Under the pieces are notes generated by a model that did not search any database, was not told the DNA's origin, and saw nothing but the letters and a program-made list of their open reading frames with translations. DNA of 64,000 bases, from assembly GCF_001908375.1 (NCBI RefSeq), contig NZ_CP017241.1, positions 2,483,001 to 2,547,000 of the forward strand, written 5' to 3'. This document shows, in pieces, positions 34,450 to 43,750 of this stretch. The stretch's first letter is position 1. Every line of letters begins with the position of its first letter. A program made the position numbers and the translations under genes. Source of the DNA: Rhizobium etli 8C-3. GTDB taxonomy: Bacteria > Pseudomonadota > Alphaproteobacteria > Rhizobiales > Rhizobiaceae.

Positions 34450-37400
34450 CTATTCCGCAGCCTGCAGATGCTTGGGATCGGGCACCGGTTTCGGCCGTGC
34501 CGCAATCGCCATCTCCTCGTGCAAGCGCGCTTCCTCATGCGCATGCGGCTTGGCAAAGCGGGCGACCAGCAGGTAGGCGACGGGCGTAATTAGGAGCGTG
34601 ACAAGCGTTGCAAAACCCAGTCCGCCGACGATTACCCAGCCGAGCGCGATGCGCGCTTCCGCGCCTGCGCCATGCGCAAAGACGAGCGGAACGCCGCCCA
34701 GGATGGTAGCGATCATCGTCATCATGACCGGGCGCAGCCGCAGCGAACAAGCGCGTTCGATGGCCTCACGCACTTCGACACCGCGATCGCGGAGCTGATT
34801 GGCGAACTCGACGATCAAGATGCCGTTTTTCGCCATGACGCCGACGAGCAGCACCAGGCCGATCTGGCTGTATATGTTGAGGCTCGATCCGGTGATAATG
34901 AGCGCAAAGACGGCGCAGGCAAGCCCAAGGGGCACGGTCGACATGATGATCAGCGAGGACAGCACGCTTTCGAACTGCGCCGCCAATACCAGAAAGATGA
35001 TCACGATCGCAAAGCCGAAGGTGAGTGCCATGCCGCTGGAGTTCTCTTCCAGGGTTGCTGCTTCGGCAAGCGGAATAAGACGCGCCCCTGGCGGCAAAAT
35101 CGTCTCGGCGAGCTCCGTCACCTGCTTGACGGCATCGCCGAGCGACATGCCTTCCTTGAGGCCAGCCGTAATCGCGACGGAGGCGAGTTGAGCTTCACGG
35201 TTCAGCTGCGGCGCAACCGCGCCTTCCTTTAGCGATGCGATGACCGACATCGGTACGATCTTGCCCTCGCCGGTCTTCAGGAAGACGTTTTCAAGATCCG
35301 TTGGATCATCGATCGGCCGCATGGTCGAAGTAAGCAGAACCGGATAGGCATCGCCATTGACGAAGACGTCGACGACGGAACGCCCCTCGAGGAGCGACTG
35401 CATCGCCGTCGAAAGCCCGGTGATATCGATGCCGAGATCGGAAGCCCGCTCCCGGTCGATGGTGACGGAGACCTGCGCCTGCGTCGGTTCGTTGGTGAGG
35501 CGCGGCGTATCGTACTGCCCGGTCGCATCCAGCGCCTGCACCAGCTTGACGGCGGCAGCCGTCAGCCGGTCGTAGTCATTGCCGACGAGCGCCATCTGCA
35601 GGCCGCTGCCGGCGCCACGAATGCGCAGGCTGTTCGATGATATCGCATTGCCGCGAAGTGGGGGCACGCGCGATGCCGCACGGTTGACATCCTGGACGAT
35701 ATCCGCCTGCGTGCGGTCGCGCTCGCCCCAGGGCGCCAGCGTCAGCACCATGAAGCCGCTATTGGCCGAGCCGCCTTGCCCGGAGATCGAAAAGACGTTC
35801 CTGATGTCGCCGCTATCGACCAGCGGCTGCAGGTATTCTTCGACGAGCTGCAGCTTGTCGCGCGTATATTCGAGGCTTGATCCCTGCGGCGCGGTGAGCC
35901 GCATCATCACCATGGCGCGGTCCTCGTTCGGCGTAAGCTCGCTCTTGACCGTCGAAAAGGCGACAAGCGCCGCACCAGCAAAGAAAACCGACGCGACAAT
36001 GACCACCAAGGGCGCATTGAGGCAACGCTGGAGAGTCCACTGATAGACACGTGCAAACGCCGCGCCGAAGTGGCCGAGCGCGCCATGATCCTCCAGCATT
36101 GGCTTCGTCAGCATGCGCGAGGCGAGCATCGGACAAAGCGTCAGCGCGACGATCGACGAGAGACCGACCGAGAAGGCCAGCACGAAGCCGAACTCCCGGA
36201 AGAGACCGCCCACCTGTCCCGGCAGGAATGACAGCGGAATGAAGACGGCGGCAAGTGTTGCTGTGGTCGCGATGACCGCGAAGAAGACCTCGCGCGTGCC
36301 AAGGACGGCGGCCGCCCGCGGCCCCATGCCTTCGGCGCGCCGCCGCACGATGTTCTCGAGCACCACGATCGCATCATCGACGACGAGACCCGTCGCCAGA
36401 ACGATGGCGAGCAGCGTCAGGATATTGATCGAAAAGCCCACGAGATAGATCGCAGCCAGCGTGCCGATCAATGCGACAGGCATGCTGACCGCGGGGATCA
36501 AGGTTGCCCGCCAGTCGCGCAGGAAGAGGTAGATGACGCCGGTGACGATGACGCCGGCAAGGATCAGCGCCAGCACGACCTCGTGGATCGCTCCCTGGAT
36601 GAACACCGCGTCATCGCTGGTGACGGCGATCTTCGTGCCTTCCGGCAGCGTCTTCGAAAGCTGCTCGACCACCGTCTTGATGCCGCTCGAAATATTGAGC
36701 GTATTGGATTGGGCCTGCCGGATGACGCCGAGGCCGATGCCGCGATTGCCGTTCGAGCGCAGCGCCGTATCTCCGTCACGCGGCCCGAGCGTTACCGTCG
36801 CGACGTCTCCGAGACGCACGCGGTCCTGCAGGATGACATTTGAAAAATCCTCCGGCTTCTGCAGGCTCGCCGTGGCGCGCACCACGATGTCCTGTGTCGT
36901 GCTCTTCAGCGATCCGGCAGGAACGTCGAGGGCGGAGTTGTCGAGTGCCTCCGTCAGATCGCCGACCGTCAGCCCGCGGCTTGCGAGGGCGCCCTGATCG
37001 ACATCGACGCGGAATATCTTTTCCTGGTCGCCATATTGCTCGACATCGGCAACGCCGTCGACGGAGGCTAGCCGGTCGACGATCTCGTTTTCGACGAGGA
37101 GCGTCAGGTCATCCATGTTGAGCTTGGTCGAGGTGACCGCAAGACGCATGATCGGCTGTGAATCCGCATCCGCCTTGACGATCTGCGGGGCGTCGGCGTC
37201 GTCTGGAAGCTGCTCCATGATGCGCCCGATCGCATCACGCACGTCGTTTGCAGCAACGGCGAGATCGACGGCATCGGAGAACTCCAGCGTCACTCGGCTT
37301 TGGCCGAACTGCGATTGCGAGGAGATCGATTTCAGCCCGCTGACGCGCGCCACTGCGCCTTCGATGACCTTGGTCAGCTCTTGATCGACCGTCTGCGGTG

Positions 37401-37608
37401 CAGCGCCGTCGAACATGGTGCGCACGGTCACGACCGGCCGGTCGACATCGGGCAGTTCGCGCACTTCGACCCCGGCATAGGCAGCAAGACCCGCAACCAC
37501 CATCAGCGTATTGAAGACCAGCGCCAGGATCGGGCGGCGCACGAAGAGTGCCGTGAAGGTTTGCTTGCCGGATGCTCTTTCGGGAAGATCGGTGACGGTC
37601 ACGTTCAT
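34450..37608 (-). CDS. RND efflux pump, inner-membrane permease
   Basis: 1052 residues, full length for a hydrophobe/amphiphile efflux protein. N-terminal FVRRPILALVFNTLMVVAGLAAYAGVEVRELPDVDRPVVTV, the proton-relay helix region LVVDDAIVVLENI, and C-terminal LVGVMAKNGILIVEFANQLRDRG and GGLGFATLVTLLITPVAY are intact. Twelve membrane helices and two large periplasmic loops are visible. It works with the adaptor encoded just upstream (overlap ATGA); no outer-membrane channel gene is present, so a distant TolC must serve. Drug or metabolite specificity is unknown. Confidence 0.95.
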   Translation of the reverse strand: MNVTVTDLPERASGKQTFTALFVRRPILALVFNTLMVVAGLAAYAGVEVRELPDVDRPVVTVRTMFDGAAPQTVDQELTKVIEGAVARVSGLKSISSQSQFGQSRVTLEFSDAVDLAVAANDVRDAIGRIMEQLPDDADAPQIVKADADSQPIMRLAVTSTKLNMDDLTLLVENEIVDRLASVDGVADVEQYGDQEKIFRVDVDQGALASRGLTVGDLTEALDNSALDVPAGSLKSTTQDIVVRATASLQKPEDFSNVILQDRVRLGDVATVTLGPRDGDTALRSNGNRGIGLGVIRQAQSNTLNISSGIKTVVEQLSKTLPEGTKIAVTSDDAVFIQGAIHEVVLALILAGVIVTGVIYLFLRDWRATLIPAVSMPVALIGTLAAIYLVGFSINILTLLAIVLATGLVVDDAIVVLENIVRRRAEGMGPRAAAVLGTREVFFAVIATTATLAAVFIPLSFLPGQVGGLFREFGFVLAFSVGLSSIVALTLCPMLASRMLTKPMLEDHGALGHFGAAFARVYQWTLQRCLNAPLVVIVASVFFAGAALVAFSTVKSELTPNEDRAMVMMRLTAPQGSSLEYTRDKLQLVEEYLQPLVDSGDIRNVFSISGQGGSANSGFMVLTLAPWGERDRTQADIVQDVNRAASRVPPLRGNAISSNSLRIRGAGSGLQMALVGNDYDRLTAAAVKLVQALDATGQYDTPRLTNEPTQAQVSVTIDRERASDLGIDITGLSTAMQSLLEGRSVVDVFVNGDAYPVLLTSTMRPIDDPTDLENVFLKTGEGKIVPMSVIASLKEGAVAPQLNREAQLASVAITAGLKEGMSLGDAVKQVTELAETILPPGARLIPLAEAATLEENSSGMALTFGFAIVIIFLVLAAQFESVLSSLIIMSTVPLGLACAVFALIITGSSLNIYSQIGLVLLVGVMAKNGILIVEFANQLRDRGVEVREAIERACSLRLRPVMMTMIATILGGVPLVFAHGAGAEARIALGWVIVGGLGFATLVTLLITPVAYLLVARFAKPHAHEEARLHEEMAIAARPKPVPDPKHLQAAE

Positions 37609-38783
37609 TGTGTCGCGACCCCGTTTTTCGAGGCCATTTCATTGCCGAAGCGCACCGGCCCACCCTCGCGGACGCGCTGCAGGCCCTGCGTCACGATGGC
37701 GTCGCCATCCTTGATGCCGGCCTTCACGAGCACGAAATCCGGATTGCGTTGCACGATGCTGACACGCACCTTGTTCGACTTGCCGTCGACCACCCGCCAG
37801 ACGAAAGAGCCCTGCGAATCCCACTGGACGGAAAGCGGATCAACGGCCGGATATTTGTCGCCTGCGAATTTCATGCTGACATTGAAGGACATGCCGGCGC
37901 GAAGCACGTCCGCGCGGTTGTCGATCTTGGCGCGGATGCGCAGTGTCCGGCTCGCCGCATCGATGCGGTTGTCGACTGCCTGGACCTCTCCGGTGAACGC
38001 CTGTCCCGGCCGCGCGACGGTGGTTACCTCAACCGGCTGGCCGACGGAAACCGTATTGGCAAAGCGCTCCGGCACCCAGTAGTCGACCAGGATTTCCGAG
38101 CGGTCGTCGAGCGTCACGATCGGCGTGCTGGTGGTCACGTTGTCGCCGATGTTGACCGGGACGATGCCGACGATGCCGTCGATCGGCGCCACGATATTGC
38201 GCCGGGTGAGATTGAGCTCGGCGGCCTGCAGCTGCAGCCGCGCCCCCTGCTCGGCGATCTCGGCATCGAATACGTCCATGCGCGCAACGCTGGACTTGAT
38301 GTTGTGATAGAGATTGGATTTCTCGATCGCGCTCTTCAGCGCCACTTCGGCCTGCCCCTTGGCGATCACCTGCTCCTCGCTGTCGAGCTTGGCAAGCACC
38401 TGACCCTGCTTGACCTTGTCGCCGGACTTGATGAGGATCTCACGGATCGTGCCCATTGCCTGCGGCGTCACCGCCACGGAGCGGATCGCGTCGCCTGTGC
38501 CGATCGCGTTCAGCCGGTCGTTGACAACGCCCTGCACGACGGCCTGCGTCACGACCAGAACGGCGCTGTTGCGCCCGCCGCCGTTGCGTCCGCCCTGGCT
38601 GCCCTCGCCCTGACCCGACGCATCGCCCCCGGGCTTCACGGGGGGAGCCACCCTGGCGACAAGGTTTTGCGGGACGCCGGCATTTCTCAATACATCGGCG
38701 GCACCCGGCACAAGAAAAATCCATCCGGCAAAGCCGGCCGCAATAACGATAAGAGAAAGAACAAACTGCTTCCAAAAGGCCAT
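37605..38783 (-). CDS. RND efflux pump, periplasmic adaptor subunit
   Basis: 392 residues. A membrane anchor (QFVLSLIVIAAGFAGWIFLV) precedes a Gly/Gln/Asn-rich linker, then the adaptor body: VTPQAMGTIREILIKSGDKVKQGQVLAKLDSEEQ (lipoyl half), a short helical hairpin, NIVAPIDGIVGIVPVNIGDNVTTSTPIVTLDD (second lipoyl half) and beta-barrel domains. Translation is coupled to the permease by a four-base overlap. A palindromic operator candidate lies about 125 bases upstream. Confidence 0.94.
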   Translation of the reverse strand: MAFWKQFVLSLIVIAAGFAGWIFLVPGAADVLRNAGVPQNLVARVAPPVKPGGDASGQGEGSQGGRNGGGRNSAVLVVTQAVVQGVVNDRLNAIGTGDAIRSVAVTPQAMGTIREILIKSGDKVKQGQVLAKLDSEEQVIAKGQAEVALKSAIEKSNLYHNIKSSVARMDVFDAEIAEQGARLQLQAAELNLTRRNIVAPIDGIVGIVPVNIGDNVTTSTPIVTLDDRSEILVDYWVPERFANTVSVGQPVEVTTVARPGQAFTGEVQAVDNRIDAASRTLRIRAKIDNRADVLRAGMSFNVSMKFAGDKYPAVDPLSVQWDSQGSFVWRVVDGKSNKVRVSIVQRNPDFVLVKAGIKDGDAIVTQGLQRVREGGPVRFGNEMASKNGVATQ

Positions 38784-38886
38784 ACACGTCTCCGAAGGGG
38801 CCGAGGGTCAGACCCGGGACGATCCCAAGAGCGCCTTTAGACATATTCCCCACTGACTGCGGCAATATCGCCCCTTTACAAGCGGC

Positions 38887-38923
38887 CATCAAGCGCACGT
38901 GCCGGTCATTACAGAATTGTAAT
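38887..38923 (-). promoter_or_regulatory. Candidate operator and promoter of the RND efflux operon
   Basis: ATTACA, four bases, TGTAAT (38908-38923) is a perfect 16-base palindrome about 125 bases before the adaptor gene. On the minus strand it is followed, 15 bases on, by TTGATG (38892-38887) and, after about 17-18 bases, GATATT, a plausible promoter. A site just upstream of -35 suits an activator such as an OmpR-type response regulator; which one is unknown, and no regulator gene is adjacent. The rest of the 351-base gap 38784-39134 shows no gene. Confidence 0.5.
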
Positions 38924-39134
38924 CTCCATCCTCACGAAAACAGGTCACTTTTGCTTGAGCGGAAGCGTATTTCCGGCTCGCGACTGACAATCGCTACTTT
39001 AGGGACTGGACAGGCATCTGCCGCCGCCCTGAATGCGCCGGCGCGCCAACGGTCGGCCTTCCTCCTGGAGGGGTTGGAATGAACCAAGAACATCTTTTCT
39101 GGCCTTTCCATCCCGAATCACTACATTACGCGCC

Positions 39135-41726
39135 ATGAGCAATAGTTTCGACGATATCCCCTTCTTCGACGAAGAACCGGGCGAGGCCCCGCGCAAGCCG
39201 CAGGCGCCTACGCCTGCAGCCGGAGGGATCGCCGCCCGTGCCATGGCTGCCCGCGACGGCGCCAAGCGACCGGATTACCTCGCGGGCCTGAACCCCGAAC
39301 AGACGGAAGCCGTCGAAACGCTGGAAGGCCCGGTCCTCGTGCTGGCGGGCGCCGGCACCGGCAAGACCCGCGTGCTGACGACCCGCATCGCGCACATCTT
39401 AAGCACCGGCCGCGCCTTCCCCTCGCAGATCCTCGCCGTCACCTTCACCAACAAGGCGGCGCGCGAAATGAAGGAGCGCATCGCGCTGCTCGTCGGCGGC
39501 GCCGTCGAAGGCATGCCCTGGCTCGGCACCTTCCACTCGATTGGTGTCAAGCTCCTTCGCCGCCACGCCGAGCTCGTCAACCTGCGGTCCGATTTCACCA
39601 TCCTCGATACCGACGACGTCGTGCGCCTCATCAAGCAACTGATCCAGGCCGAGGGCCTCGACGACAAGCGCTGGCCGGCCAAGCAATTCGCCGGAATGAT
39701 CGATACGTGGAAAAACAAGGGGCTCGGTCCCGCCGACATCCCCGAAGGCGACGCCCGCGCCTTTGCCAACGGCAAGGGCCGCGAACTCTACTTCGCCTAT
39801 CAGGCGCGACTGATGAGCTTGAACGCCTGTGATTTCGGCGACCTGCTCATGCATCCCATTGCCATTTTCCGCAAGAACCCGGACCTGCTCAAGGAATACC
39901 ACCAGCGCTTCCGCTATATCCTCGTCGACGAATATCAGGATACCAACACCGCGCAGTACATGTGGCTGCGGCTGTTGGCACAGCGGCCGGGCCGCAAGTC
40001 GACCTCGCCCCTGGTGGGGGGGATGCCCGGCAGGGCAGAGGGAGATATCGGGTCGGACACCGGCTCGAGAAGATCCGCCTTTGTCGCCTCCCCCGACATC
40101 TCCTCGAAAAGGGAAGAGATCGCGGAAACCACCATCAACATCTGCTGCGTCGGCGACGACGACCAGTCGATCTACGGCTGGCGCGGCGCCGAAGTGGACA
40201 ATATCCTGCGCTTCGAGAAAGATTTCCCGGGCGCCAAGGTCATCAAGCTGGAGCGCAACTACCGCTCGACCGAACACATCCTCGGCGCCGCCGCGCATCT
40301 AATCGCGCACAACGAAGGCCGCCTGGGCAAGACGCTGTTTACCGACCGCGTCGACCCGGAAGACGTCAAGGTGCAGGTGCATGCTTCCTGGGACAGCGAA
40401 GAGGAAGCCCGCGCCATCGGCGAGGAGATTGAGGCCCTGCAGCGCAAGCAGCACGACCTCAACGACATGGCGATCCTGGTGCGGGCCTCCTTCCAGATGC
40501 GCGAATTCGAAGACCGCTTCGTGACGCTCGGGCTCAACTACCGCGTAATCGGCGGCCCGCGCTTTTACGAGCGCCTCGAAATCCGCGATGCCATGGCTTA
40601 TTTCCGCCTCGTCGCGCAGCCCGCCGACGACCTCGCCTTCGAGCGCATCATCAACACCCCGAAGCGTGGCCTCGGTGAGACGACCGTGCGCGCGCTGCAC
40701 GACTATGCCCGTGCCCGTGATATCCCGATGCTCGCAGCAGCGGCCGACATCATCGAAACAGACGAGCTGAAACCGAAGGCGCGCAAAGCGCTTTTCGACG
40801 TGGTGCACAGCTTCAGGAACTGGCAGCAAAGGCTTGAAACGACTCCGCATACCGAACTTGCCGAGCAGATCCTCGAAGAGTCCGGCTACACCGACATGTG
40901 GAAGGCCGACAAGACGGCGGAAGCGCCCGGCCGGCTGGAAAACCTCAAGGAACTGATCCGCTCGATGGAAAGCTTCGAGTCGTTGCGTGGCTTCCTGGAG
41001 CACGTCGCACTGGTCATGGATGCCGAGCAGAACGAAAACCTCGACGCCGTTTCGATCATGACGCTGCACTCGGCCAAGGGGTTGGAGTTCGACACCGTCT
41101 TTTTGCCGGGCTGGGAAGAGGGCCTCTTCCCGCATCAGCGCTCGCTCGACGAAAGCGGCCGCGCCGGCCTTGAGGAGGAGCGCCGCCTCGCCTATGTCGG
41201 CATCACCCGCGCCAAGCACCGCTGCCACATCTGGTTCGTCTCCAACCGCCGCATCCACGGTCTCTGGCAATCGACCATCCCCTCCCGCTTCCTCGACGAA
41301 CTGCCGGAAACCCATGTGGAAGTCGCCGAAGTCGAGCAGAGCTACGGCGGTTACGGCCGCGGCGGCTACGGCCAATCGCGCTTCGACAAGGCCGACCCCT
41401 TCGCCAATTCCTATTCCACCCCCGGGTGGAAACGCGCCCAAGCCAACAGGACCGATGCCACCCGCGACAACTGGGGCACGCGCTCGGGCCACGCCGTCGA
41501 ACGTATCGGCTACGGCGAAAGCGGCCCCAAGGGTCGCATGATCGACGGCGAACTCGTCGCCAAATCCACCTCCACCGAACCATCCCGCTTCCAGATGGGC
41601 GACCGCGTCTTCCACCTGAAATTCGGCAATGGGAATATTACCGGGATCGAGGGCAACAAACTGACGATCGATTTTGATCGGGCCGGGCAAAAGCGGGTGT
41701 TGGATGGGTTTGTGGAACGGGTTTGA
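39135..41726 (+). CDS. uvrD: UvrD/PcrA-type ATP-dependent DNA helicase
   Basis: 863 residues from the ATG at 39135; the frame upstream is not coding. Superfamily 1A motifs: I (LAGAGTGKTRV, residues 70-80), Ia (AVTFTNKAAREMKERI), II (ILVDEYQDTN, 262-271), III (CVGDDDQSIYGWRGAEV), IV (LERNYRST), V (IMTLHSAKGLEFDTVFL), VI (RRLAYVGITRAKHRC). The C-terminus carries the small Tudor-like tail MGDRVFHLKFGNGNITGIEGNKL seen in UvrD/PcrA. It acts in nucleotide-excision and mismatch repair. Between motifs II and III about 45 residues are inserted in frame (see the repeat). Confidence 0.95.
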   Translation: MSNSFDDIPFFDEEPGEAPRKPQAPTPAAGGIAARAMAARDGAKRPDYLAGLNPEQTEAVETLEGPVLVLAGAGTGKTRVLTTRIAHILSTGRAFPSQILAVTFTNKAAREMKERIALLVGGAVEGMPWLGTFHSIGVKLLRRHAELVNLRSDFTILDTDDVVRLIKQLIQAEGLDDKRWPAKQFAGMIDTWKNKGLGPADIPEGDARAFANGKGRELYFAYQARLMSLNACDFGDLLMHPIAIFRKNPDLLKEYHQRFRYILVDEYQDTNTAQYMWLRLLAQRPGRKSTSPLVGGMPGRAEGDIGSDTGSRRSAFVASPDISSKREEIAETTINICCVGDDDQSIYGWRGAEVDNILRFEKDFPGAKVIKLERNYRSTEHILGAAAHLIAHNEGRLGKTLFTDRVDPEDVKVQVHASWDSEEEARAIGEEIEALQRKQHDLNDMAILVRASFQMREFEDRFVTLGLNYRVIGGPRFYERLEIRDAMAYFRLVAQPADDLAFERIINTPKRGLGETTVRALHDYARARDIPMLAAAADIIETDELKPKARKALFDVVHSFRNWQQRLETTPHTELAEQILEESGYTDMWKADKTAEAPGRLENLKELIRSMESFESLRGFLEHVALVMDAEQNENLDAVSIMTLHSAKGLEFDTVFLPGWEEGLFPHQRSLDESGRAGLEEERRLAYVGITRAKHRCHIWFVSNRRIHGLWQSTIPSRFLDELPETHVEVAEVEQSYGGYGRGGYGQSRFDKADPFANSYSTPGWKRAQANRTDATRDNWGTRSGHAVERIGYGESGPKGRMIDGELVAKSTSTEPSRFQMGDRVFHLKFGNGNITGIEGNKLTIDFDRAGQKRVLDGFVERV
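39996..40133 (+). repeat. Palindromic repeat (RIME-like) inserted in frame within the helicase gene
   Basis: Residues about 288-333, absent from ordinary UvrD proteins, which pass directly from LRLLAQRP to NICCVGDDDQ. The DNA consists of short palindromes: CCCC-TGGT-GGGG (40008-40019), GCCC-GGCA-GGGC (40025-40036) and ATCTC...GAGAT (40098-40120); GATGCCCGGCAGGGCAGAGG is a recurrent rhizobial intergenic repeat motif as I recall it. Its length keeps the frame open. The exact borders need comparison with an unbroken homologue. Confidence 0.7.
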
Positions 41727-41843
41727 CTAGCCGTCCGGCGGCGCGGCACGAGACGTCCCTTCCAGATCCGGCCCTGATTTCACGGCCGGCTTTTTCGCGG
41801 CTCGGGTTCGTCGCGCACAGCCTTGATCTTATTTTATGCGGCA

Positions 41844-42191
41844 TCAACCCAAAATCGGCATCTTGCCCATCCCCAAAATATCGTTGACGAGCGCAATCGT
41901 GATGCCGATGGCGACGATGCTCAACCCGATCAGGAAGAGCCGCCGCGCCCGGTCGTACTTGGCGGCAATCAGCGAATCGCGCGCCAAAAGATCGGCGAAG
42001 ACCTTCACCTGCAGGGCGATGCCGATGCTCAAGAGCAGCATCGGCAGGATATCGATGCTGCTCCAGTCATTCGGGTTGGAGACCCAGCGGCTGATGAAGC
42101 TCAGCGAAAAGCCGAGAATGATGCCCGCAGCCGTCAGCGAGCCGTTGCGGAAGGTGGCGTCGATTTTCTCCTCTGGCCCTGGCTCGGTCAT
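41844..42191 (-). CDS. Small inner-membrane protein of unknown function
   Basis: 115 residues from the ATG at 42191 with GGGAG six bases before it. Three hydrophobic helices: LTAAGIILGFSLSFISRWV, IDILPMLLLSIGIALQVKVF, LFLIGLSIVAIGITIALVNDIL; polar TEPGPEEKIDATFRNG precedes the first. Family not recognised. Convergent with the helicase gene. Confidence 0.7.
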   Translation of the reverse strand: MTEPGPEEKIDATFRNGSLTAAGIILGFSLSFISRWVSNPNDWSSIDILPMLLLSIGIALQVKVFADLLARDSLIAAKYDRARRLFLIGLSIVAIGITIALVNDILGMGKMPILG

Positions 42192-42263
42192 TGCTTGCTC
42201 CCGGCTGCTCTTTGCCAAGGAAGGCAGAAAAAACCGGAATCGGCAAGTCAGCCTATCCGACGC

Positions 42264-42665
42264 CTAGGCGCGGGCCTGCGCCCTGAGCTGCGCGCCACGC
42301 TCGGCAAGAAGCCCGCGCAGCAGGCTGCGGTGGCAGCGGCTTTCATTTTCGCAGTAGCAGCCGACGGCGAAGTTGGCGGTGTGCGAGAGTGCGGCCAGCG
42401 TGTCGAGGACCCGACTGGTGTCAGGTGCGTTCATTTCCTTGCGATAGGCGCGGGAGAAGGCCTGCCACTCGGCTTCGGTCTGCGCTGCCTTCGCCATGGC
42501 CACCAGCTCCTGGCTCGGCGCCAGCATCGGCAGCCAAACGTCGTAATAGTCGCGGCTCGCAAACTCCTCCTTCGCCACGCCGCGCGGCGGGCGGCGCACA
42601 GTGCCGATGCGAAGGCCCTCGTCCTTGCTCCGTGGCGAGCCCAGTTGCACGATGCTGATTGCCAT
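42264..42665 (-). CDS. DUF488 family protein
   Basis: 133 residues from the ATG at 42665 with GAGGAG upstream. It has the DUF488 (YeaO-like) pattern: RIGTVRRPPRGV near the start, DVWLPMLAPSQELV, and the C-terminal FAVGCYCENESRCHRSLLRGLLAERGAQL, with the Cys/His-rich YCENESRCHRS segment conserved in the family. Function unknown. Confidence 0.82.
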   Translation of the reverse strand: MAISIVQLGSPRSKDEGLRIGTVRRPPRGVAKEEFASRDYYDVWLPMLAPSQELVAMAKAAQTEAEWQAFSRAYRKEMNAPDTSRVLDTLAALSHTANFAVGCYCENESRCHRSLLRGLLAERGAQLRAQARA

Positions 42666-42726
42666 TGTGATCTCCTCGCCTTGCCGGACGATATCTAGCG
42701 CGATGCCCCTGTTCTCGCCAGCGGGC

Positions 42727-43063
42727 ATGCCGGATCTTGACGATTTCGTCAGCCTCGGCTATGAGACCACGTCAAGATTCTCGTGCCGCGTGCCGGCGAA
42801 GAACCGGTCTTTTTGGACATGAGTCCGCAAGGCAGGATCGATCCTTCCAACAAGCCTGCGCTGCCCGATTATACGCCCCGGCGGTTCGACGCGGTGACGC
42901 GTGAGCTCGATTTCGACGAAGCGCGGCCAGGCCGGCTTTCACGAAACGCAAGGACGACTGGATCGCCGCCCGGCTGCTGGAACAGGCGCGGCAGGCCGTC
43001 GCACTTGGCGCATGCATGTTTCTCCAAAAAAAGCTTGCGCTTGACCACCTGCAAATCCACTAG
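42727..43063 (+). pseudogene. Probable decayed gene broken by two frameshifts
   Basis: Three consecutive frames read as one protein: PDLDDFVSLGYETT (frame of 42727), then VKILVPRAGEEPVFLDMSPQ ... RFDAVTRELDFDEARPG (frame of 42771), then ARPAFTKRKDDWIAARLLEQ ... LALDHLQIH to a TAG at 43061. No single frame covers it. The middle and last parts have ordinary amino acid composition with amphipathic helices. The family is not recognised, so the case rests on coding character alone. It fills the 455-base gap between DUF488 and pncA. Confidence 0.4.
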
Positions 43064-43120
43064 TTGATAGCGGCATATCCGCTTGGCATGCTGCGCGCCG
43101 CAAACGTATGGGGTCGCCTG

Positions 43121-43747
43121 ATGAGAGCGTTATTGCTGGTCGATATTCAGAATGGTTTTTGCCCGGGCGGCAATCTTCCGGTGCCGGAAGGCGATCAGGT
43201 CGTGCCGGTCGCAAACAAGCTGATCGACAGCGGCATGTACGATCTGGTCGTCGCCTCGCAGGACTGGCATCCACCCGGCCACGGAAGCTTTGCCTCCTCC
43301 CATCCGGGCAAGAAGCCTTTCGAAATGGGCGTGCTTTCCGGGAAGCCGCAGATGATGTGGCCGGATCACTGCGTAAAGAACACCCTCGACGCCGAACTGC
43401 ATCCGGCGCTGAAATCCGAAGAGATCGATCTCATCCAGCAGAAGGGCGAAAATCCGCTGGTGGACAGCTATTCCGCCTTCCGCGACAACGACCAGGATGC
43501 CTCGACCGGTCTTTCCGATTTCCTCCTAGACCAGGGCGTGACAGAGCTCGACGTCTGCGGCCTGGCGACCGACTATTGTGTCAAATTCTCGGCGCTCGAT
43601 GCGCTGGAGATGATGCCCGGTATCAAGGTTCGCTTTGTCGAGGATGCAAGCCGCGGCATCACGCCGGAAGGCGTGGCTGCCGCAATCAAGGACATGCGCG
43701 CACGTGGCATAGAGATCATCGACAGCCAAAAGGCGCTCGCCGGCTGA
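43121..43747 (+). CDS. pncA: Nicotinamidase / pyrazinamidase
   Basis: 208 residues from the ATG at 43121. The catalytic triad is Asp8 (LLLVDIQNGF), Lys108 (IQQKGENP) and Cys153 (GLATDYCVKF); metal ligands are Asp48, His50 (SQDWHPPGHGSF) and His83 (WPDHCVKNT). It deamidates nicotinamide to nicotinate in NAD salvage. It ends 3 bases before the stop of the convergent DUF2164 gene. Confidence 0.96.
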   Translation: MRALLLVDIQNGFCPGGNLPVPEGDQVVPVANKLIDSGMYDLVVASQDWHPPGHGSFASSHPGKKPFEMGVLSGKPQMMWPDHCVKNTLDAELHPALKSEEIDLIQQKGENPLVDSYSAFRDNDQDASTGLSDFLLDQGVTELDVCGLATDYCVKFSALDALEMMPGIKVRFVEDASRGITPEGVAAAIKDMRARGIEIIDSQKALAG

Positions 43748-43750
43748 GGC

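Noticed and set aside
42783..43067. Single 94-residue frame as an intact gene
   Set aside because: Coding character leaves this frame near 42930 and continues in another, so an intact gene is less likely than a frameshifted one.
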